From the NCBI GenBank assembly GCA_021324035.1, contig JAJPJU010000290.1, forward strand, positions 1 to 10,131: DNA of 10,131 bases. The letters run 5' to 3'. The stretch is from Spartobacteria bacterium. Its GTDB lineage: Bacteria; Verrucomicrobiota; Verrucomicrobiia; Chthoniobacterales; UBA10450. The notes below the pieces were generated by a model. The model saw nothing but the letters and a program-made list of their open reading frames with translations. It did not search any database and had not been told where the DNA came from. This document shows positions 6,147 through 10,131 of the stretch, one piece after another; position 1 is the first letter of the stretch; the number at the start of each line of letters is the position of its first letter. The translations under genes and the position numbers were made by a program.

Positions 6147-6635
6147 TTATTGTTTGGGTGATGGATCTGCTCCGAAGTTTGCGTGGACCAAATTCCATTT
6201 GTCGCCCTTTTTCACATAAACGCGGGTTGATTTTGCACGGGTCGCTTCGGTTTTGCCGTCCTTGTCCTGGGTCAGACCGACATAGTTGTAAGTCAGGATG
6301 GCAACGTTGCCGTTGTAGACCTGGACCTTCGGATTGGCCATTTCAGCTGCGGTCGTCTTGCCAGAGGCTTTTCCTGAAGCCTCGCCCAGCCGCGAATTTA
6401 TCGCTTTGCCATCGAGGCGCGTGGCGTACTGGCCGTTGAACTCAGTGTAATCATCCGACATGTCTTTGGTTTGTTCCGTGACATTGGTCGGATCTTTAAT
6501 TTCCGAGGCCCATTGCGCTTTTACCATGGCGATAACGGCATCGCTCGTTGCTTGGTCGGCTTGCTGAGCCGACGCGGTGATCGTGAAAGCCGAGCAGAAG
6601 GCCGCCGCGACGAATGCTAACATTAATTTTTTCAT
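6147..6635 (-). CDS. Exported SnoaL/DUF4440-like (NTF2-fold) protein
   Basis: The 162-residue product has a clear signal peptide (MKKLMLAFVAAAFCSAFTIT, cleavage after ASA at residue 23). The mature part resembles the NTF2-like DUF4440/SnoaL group: an N-terminal helix (AVIAMVKAQWASEIKD), a DYTEFNGQYATRLDGK segment, and a C-terminal sheet with VQVYNGNVAILTYNYVG, RVYVKKGDKWNLVHANF. The final W-LVHANF strand is typical of these folds, which bind small ligands in a cone-shaped pocket; few have proven functions. The start at 6635 is supported by AAGGA a few bases upstream. It is the first gene of a probable two-gene unit with the downstream exported protein. The leader before it holds several hairpins. 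The fold call is fairly firm; the ligand is unknown. Confidence 0.82.
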   Translation of the reverse strand: MKKLMLAFVAAAFCSAFTITASAQQADQATSDAVIAMVKAQWASEIKDPTNVTEQTKDMSDDYTEFNGQYATRLDGKAINSRLGEASGKASGKTTAAEMANPKVQVYNGNVAILTYNYVGLTQDKDGKTEATRAKSTRVYVKKGDKWNLVHANFGADPSPKQ

Positions 6636-6640
6636 TTATT

Positions 6641-6662
6641 TCCTTCGGGGAAAACACCCCCG
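6641..6662 (-). promoter_or_regulatory. Ribosome binding site next to a small hairpin
   Basis: On the minus strand, AAGGA (6640-6645 region) sits a few bases before the ATG at 6635. Immediately upstream is a 5-bp GC stem (CGGGG at 6646-6650 with CCCCG at 6658-6662), loop 7. The hairpin does not cover the site itself and could instead keep it exposed. Confidence 0.4.
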
Positions 6663-6702
6663 TGTGGATGAGCGGACCATACTCAAGGTTTTGACCGCGA
6701 GA

Positions 6703-6747
6703 GACAATGGTCGAAGGCTATTGTCGCCGAACCGGTTGAGAAACCGG
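6703..6747. other. Two adjacent hairpins in the leader of the exported-protein pair
   Basis: GACAAT (6703-6708) pairs with ATTGTC (6720-6725), extendable to about 8 bp with one wobble. CCGGTT (6732-6737) pairs perfectly with AACCGG (6742-6747) around a four-base loop, GAGA on the plus strand. They lie between the cyclase stop and the exported-protein start. Neither has a T-run, so they are not clear terminators. Confidence 0.45.
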
Positions 6748-6875
6748 ATGCTCGCTTGCTGGGCGTTAGATCCCGATAGTCTATCACCCGCTTAAGTCAA
6801 TGGGTTTCGCTGTTGAGAGGTTGAGAAGAAACGCTGACACGACGCGGTGACGAGCCAAAACTCGAGGCTGAAGCG

Positions 6876-9017
6876 TTAAAGCGCGCTCGTCTTCAATTGG
6901 TCGTCGGCCAGGCCCATCGTGTGGAGGAATGTATTCCAGCGCGGGTCGTCGTGAAGATTTTCGAGGAGCGGATCGTTGTGCGAAGCGGCCAGACCGGGGT
7001 CGCGTTGCCGGCGCGCGCGCTCCAACCATTCGAAAGCCTTATCCTTGTCACCGCGATATGCATAAACTTGGGCCACCTGATAGGCAGCTGTTTCGGCATT
7101 GTTTTTGATTAACTCGGCCAGCGCTGCATCCGATTCTGCTACTCGCTTCTGTCCCCAACGCGCGCAGCTCACGATGAGAAGCCGGCACCAATCACCCGCG
7201 TCAGCTTGGGCCTCGGTTGCGGCTTCCTCGAACTTATTCTGCAGCAAATACGCTAAACCGAGACCAGCATGGGCCCAAGGCGCAGCCGGGTTTAACTCCA
7301 CGAGGTGTGGAAATTCGGCGCTCGCTTCCGAGAATTGTTTCGTAACCGCCAGATGAAACGCGAAAAATGCGCGGGCTTGGGCGTTAACCGGATCAAGTTC
7401 GACTGCTTTGCGATAGAGTTCCTTTGCCCGGTCCATGTTTCCGCGCGCTACCTCGAGGTTGCCCGCTGCGATTAGAACGTTTGGGTCGGCCGGAGCGAGT
7501 GCCAGCGCCTTGCTGACGGTTTGGGCCGCCGCGTTCCAGTTAAAATCAAAATTTGTCTCAATCGTCGCGCGGGCCAGCAACGCGGCAGGCAAATTCGGCT
7601 CGATCGACAACGCCCGCGCGATGGCGTCGCGCGCGGTGGCCAAATGCGCGTCGAAGATTTTTTGTCCGCCCTCGGTCGCAAATGCCGCAAGCCAAATATT
7701 TGTCCCCGCGACGCCGGCCCACGCCAGAGCGAAACCAGGGTCCAAGGCGACCGCGTGTTCATAAGCAGCCAGACCGTCACGCGCACTTTTTTCGGAGTGG
7801 CGGTTTTCATAAAAGCGGCCCTGCAGAAAATACTCGTGCGCCTCGACGTTTTTTGTTCCGCCTTTTTCAGCTGCTTGCACTTCGGCTTGAATTTTTTCTT
7901 TGTCGGCAGGAGCAGTGGCGCCACCGGTCAGCTCGCCGCGTACCTGGGCTACGATCGTCTCCGCCAATTCGCTCTGGACCGCGAACACGTCTTTTAAATT
8001 ACGCGTAAAGTTTTCGGACCAAAGTTCCTGACCGCTATCGGCGCGGGTAAGTCGGGCCGCGATTCGAACCGTGTCGCCGGATTTGCGCACGCTGCCGTCA
8101 ACCAAATAGGCCACGCCGAGTTTTTGTCCGATCTCCTGAGCTGTTGCGTTCTTGCCTTTGAATGAAAACGCGGAGGTTCGCGCAGCGACGTGCATTCCCG
8201 GAATTTTTTGGAGCACAGTCAGGAGCTCTTCACTGACACCGTCGGAAAAATATTCGCTTCCTTTGTCGTCGCTCAAGTTAACGAACGGCAGAACGGCCAC
8301 TGATTTTTGATCGGGCGCAGTTGCCGGAGCGGTCGGCCCTGGAGGAGCCGCCGTCGCCTGCTTGCTCTTAGTCGAGCGCTCCATCCACCACCAGACCGCC
8401 AGCAATGCTATTATTATGAGAGCAACGGCCGGAAGCAGAATGGGCGATTTCTTTGAAACGCGCGCCGTGGAGGGCTCAGTGCCTTTCTCCCATGGCAGGA
8501 CGATCCGGAAAAGGTCCATCGGCAGTTTGATGTTTTTCAAATCCGCAGTGCCGAATTTCTCAAACCGTGCCTCGAGTGCGTTGCGAATTTGCCGCTCCAC
8601 ATCCATTGAGACGCAAATCCCGCCGGCGCCGGCCAGCGCTTCGATGCGCGAAGCGATGTTCACTCCGTCGCCGTAGACATCGCCGTCGCGATGCATCACG
8701 TCGCCGATGTGAATGCCGATCTTCAGTTCAATCCGCCGGTCGGACGTGACATCGTGATTTCGCTTGGCCAGAGTGCGCTGGATTTCGATCGCGCATTGGG
8801 CCGCTTCCAACGCGCTCCCGAATTCGACGAGGAATGCGTCGCCGATGGTTTTGATTTCGGTGCCGTGAAACCGTGGAAAGATTTCGCGTAACAACCGGCG
8901 ATGTTCTTCCAACAGCTCAAGAGCGACTTTGTCGTCGCGTTGGGCGAGCGTGCTGTAGCCGACCATGTCGGTAAACATAATGGCAGCGAGCCTGCGCTCT
9001 TCGGTCGGTATCACCAT
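6876..9017 (-). CDS. Class III adenylate cyclase with membrane segment, TolB-like and TPR regions
   Basis: The 713-residue product should make cyclic AMP from ATP. The catalytic domain (about 6-175) has FTDMVGYS with metal aspartate 17, KTIGDAFL with adenine-selecting lysine 56 and metal aspartate 60, and DVYGDGVNIASR with base-contacting aspartate 117 and transition-state asparagine 120 and arginine 124. All key residues are present, so activity is expected. One membrane segment (192-211) follows, then a TolB/FlgO-like domain (about 238-362, beginning SVAVLPFVNLSDDKGSEYFS) and TPR-type helical repeats (about 393-690, for example AKELYRKAVELDPVNAQARA). The order cyclase, membrane segment, TolB-like, TPR is common in soil Verrucomicrobiota, Acidobacteriota and Rhizobiales. 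The C-terminal half probably senses or binds partners outside the membrane; topology is inferred. The ATG at 9017 has only a weak upstream site. It is transcribed divergently from the helicase. Confidence 0.93.
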   Translation of the reverse strand: MVIPTEERRLAAIMFTDMVGYSTLAQRDDKVALELLEEHRRLLREIFPRFHGTEIKTIGDAFLVEFGSALEAAQCAIEIQRTLAKRNHDVTSDRRIELKIGIHIGDVMHRDGDVYGDGVNIASRIEALAGAGGICVSMDVERQIRNALEARFEKFGTADLKNIKLPMDLFRIVLPWEKGTEPSTARVSKKSPILLPAVALIIIALLAVWWWMERSTKSKQATAAPPGPTAPATAPDQKSVAVLPFVNLSDDKGSEYFSDGVSEELLTVLQKIPGMHVAARTSAFSFKGKNATAQEIGQKLGVAYLVDGSVRKSGDTVRIAARLTRADSGQELWSENFTRNLKDVFAVQSELAETIVAQVRGELTGGATAPADKEKIQAEVQAAEKGGTKNVEAHEYFLQGRFYENRHSEKSARDGLAAYEHAVALDPGFALAWAGVAGTNIWLAAFATEGGQKIFDAHLATARDAIARALSIEPNLPAALLARATIETNFDFNWNAAAQTVSKALALAPADPNVLIAAGNLEVARGNMDRAKELYRKAVELDPVNAQARAFFAFHLAVTKQFSEASAEFPHLVELNPAAPWAHAGLGLAYLLQNKFEEAATEAQADAGDWCRLLIVSCARWGQKRVAESDAALAELIKNNAETAAYQVAQVYAYRGDKDKAFEWLERARRQRDPGLAASHNDPLLENLHDDPRWNTFLHTMGLADDQLKTSAL

Positions 9018-9137
9018 GTTTCTTTACTCGCTGTCTCCGTAAATAACAATGCCCGACCAGTATTCAGAGATGATTAGTGAGTGAGATACGTTAGTTGAGA
9101 GTTGAGACCTCCGTTTAATCGTTCTTGCTTGCCGCGA

Positions 9138-9143
9138 TATAAG
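9138..9143 (+). promoter_or_regulatory. Candidate -10 box for the helicase transcript
   Basis: TATAAG at 9138-9143 resembles a sigma-70 -10 box, but the region 17-18 bases upstream (TTTAAT) is a poor -35. If used, transcription would start near 9150 and give a leader of about 120 bases containing the hairpins listed separately. Confidence 0.25.
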
Positions 9144-9148
9144 TTGAC

Positions 9149-9207
9149 CTAAGGCGATGTGATGCGACCTTAGCGCTTACACGCGTGTCGAAGCGCGCAT
9201 GCTTCGA
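9149..9207. other. Cluster of overlapping hairpins before the helicase gene
   Basis: Three stems follow one another: CTAAGG (9149-9154) with CCTTAG (9168-9173); GCGCTT (9173-9178) with AAGCGC (9191-9196), enclosing the palindrome ACACGCGTGT (9179-9188); and TCGAAGC (9188-9194) with GCTTCGA (9201-9207). The last two share bases and exclude each other. A T6 run follows at 9238-9243 without a strong stem directly before it. Confidence 0.5.
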
Positions 9208-9272
9208 TGTCGTTCGTCCTCACAGGGTGTCCCCCGATTTTTTGGATGAGCCTCTTCCATTACTAACTACTT

Positions 9273-10131
9273 ATGTCATTTCGCGCACTTAATCTTTCCC
9301 CACAAATCTTGCAGGCTATTGATGACGCCGGCTACACCGAGCCCACTCCGATCCAGGTCGCGGCGATTCCACCTGTTCTCGCCGGACACGATGTCATCGG
9401 GATCGCCCAAACCGGCACCGGAAAAACCGCGGCTTTCGTTTGGCCGATTTTGATGAAGCTCCTGGAGTCGAAACCGACTTCGTCGCAGGGCCACAACGGA
9501 AGTCGCCATCATCAGTCCGGCTCGGGTCGCGGGCCGCGCGCTTTGGTCGTCGCGCCGACACGGGAGCTGGTGGTGCAAATCGAAGAAAACGTGCGCATCT
9601 ATGCGAAGCACATTTCGCTGCGCATGGCGACGGTTTACGGCGGAGTGAGCGAACGTCCTCAGATTGCAGCGTTGCGATCTGGCGTCGATCTGGTGGTGGC
9701 AACGCCAGGCCGGTTAATCGATTTGATGGATCAACGAGTCGCCAATCTCTCGAGCGTCGAGTTTCTCGTGCTCGACGAAGCGGATCGAATGTTGGACATG
9801 GGTTTTCTTCCGCCGATTCGAAGGATCGTGAAAGCGTTGCCGCAGAAACGGCAAACCCTGATGTTCTCGGCGACGCTCTCGCACGAGATCGAAAAATTGA
9901 CCCACGAATTTCAGCGTTCGCCCAAAATTATCGAGATCGGTCGTCGCGCGAATCCAGCGGAAACGGTGACCCAGTTCGTTTACGAAGTCCGGCCGCATTT
10001 GAAAGCGGCGTTGCTCATGCACTTGTTAGGTGATCCAGCGTTCGATACGGTGCTGGTTTTTACGCGGACAAAACGCGGCGCGGACAAGATCGCGCGTCGT
10101 CTTGAAGGCAGCGGGATTAAAACGGGCACGA
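9273..10131 (+). CDS. rhlE: DEAD-box ATP-dependent RNA helicase, RhlE type (3' end outside window)
   Basis: The gene is open to the right edge; 286 complete codons are visible. DEAD-box helicases use ATP to unwind short RNA duplexes, in ribosome assembly and RNA decay. Visible motifs, in order: the Q motif GYTEPTPIQ (20-28), Walker A AQTGTGKT (45-52), PTREL (95-99), TPGR (144-147), DEAD (168-171) and SAT (199-201), then the start of the second RecA domain with VLVFTRTKRGADKIARRL. The N-terminus (MSFRALNLSPQILQAIDDAG) closely matches RhlE proteins. An insertion rich in Gly, Ser and His (about 66-88) separates Walker A from PTREL. The ATG at 9273 is chosen because it places the Q motif at the usual distance; no Shine-Dalgarno site is seen. 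The cyclase gene is divergent upstream. A long foldable leader may regulate it. The subfamily could be checked with the missing C-terminus. Confidence 0.92.
   Translation, partial: MSFRALNLSPQILQAIDDAGYTEPTPIQVAAIPPVLAGHDVIGIAQTGTGKTAAFVWPILMKLLESKPTSSQGHNGSRHHQSGSGRGPRALVVAPTRELVVQIEENVRIYAKHISLRMATVYGGVSERPQIAALRSGVDLVVATPGRLIDLMDQRVANLSSVEFLVLDEADRMLDMGFLPPIRRIVKALPQKRQTLMFSATLSHEIEKLTHEFQRSPKIIEIGRRANPAETVTQFVYEVRPHLKAALLMHLLGDPAFDTVLVFTRTKRGADKIARRLEGSGIKTGT

Noticed and set aside
9440..10033. 197-residue plus-strand frame inside the helicase region
   Set aside because: It is out of frame with the DEAD-box motifs, which run uninterrupted from 9273 to the window end.
1..10131. tRNA, rRNA, prophage, toxin-antitoxin or defence system
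   Set aside because: I saw no cloverleaf or rRNA-like sequence, integrase, transposase, toxin-antitoxin pair or defence gene; all sizeable frames are accounted for by the genes listed.

Overview
This is a bacterial chromosomal window with ordinary gene density and moderately GC-rich coding sequence. No gene identifies the organism directly. The mix suggests a soil Verrucomicrobiota (Spartobacteria-like) or, less likely, Acidobacteriota genome: a cyclase-TolB-TPR protein, a DUF4126 membrane protein, a bactofilin, small secreted proteins of unknown role, a DHA2 exporter, few strong Shine-Dalgarno sites, and intergenic spacers full of short degenerate repeats. This placement is inference from gene content.

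Layout. Positions 240-836 (+) encode a secreted protein made of two near-identical 84-residue repeats. A convergent spacer (837-1077) separates it from a DHA2-type MFS exporter (1078-2448, -) and holds a terminator-like hairpin and a long inverted repeat whose right arm touches the exporter's stop codon. The 339-bp spacer 2449-2787 contains no gene, but has five copies of a 14-bp tandem repeat, two copies of a 29-bp direct repeat and a hairpin. A run of minus-strand genes follows: an 8-segment membrane protein of unknown function (2788-3618), a DUF4126 membrane protein (3836-4303), an OsmC/Ohr-family gene broken by a frameshift (4439-4931), a bactofilin (5048-5482), and two small exported proteins spaced like an operon (5655-6119 and 6147-6635). 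Next is a 713-residue class III adenylate cyclase with TolB-like and TPR regions (6876-9017, -). After a divergent spacer with several overlapping hairpins, an RhlE-type DEAD-box RNA helicase (9273 onward, +) runs off the right edge.

How the genes relate. The window reads as independent housekeeping, envelope and stress genes, not one pathway. The clearest functional pair is the two exported proteins at 5655-6635, 27 bp apart on one strand. The OsmC-type peroxide gene, the helicase and the cyclase are each of a kind often tied to stress or signalling, but nothing in the sequence links them mechanistically.

I do not see a convincing new multi-gene system. The points most worth checking are the OsmC frameshift and its foldable leader, the two repeat families in 2449-2787, the inverted repeat abutting the exporter, the duplicated secreted protein, and the structured leader before the helicase.
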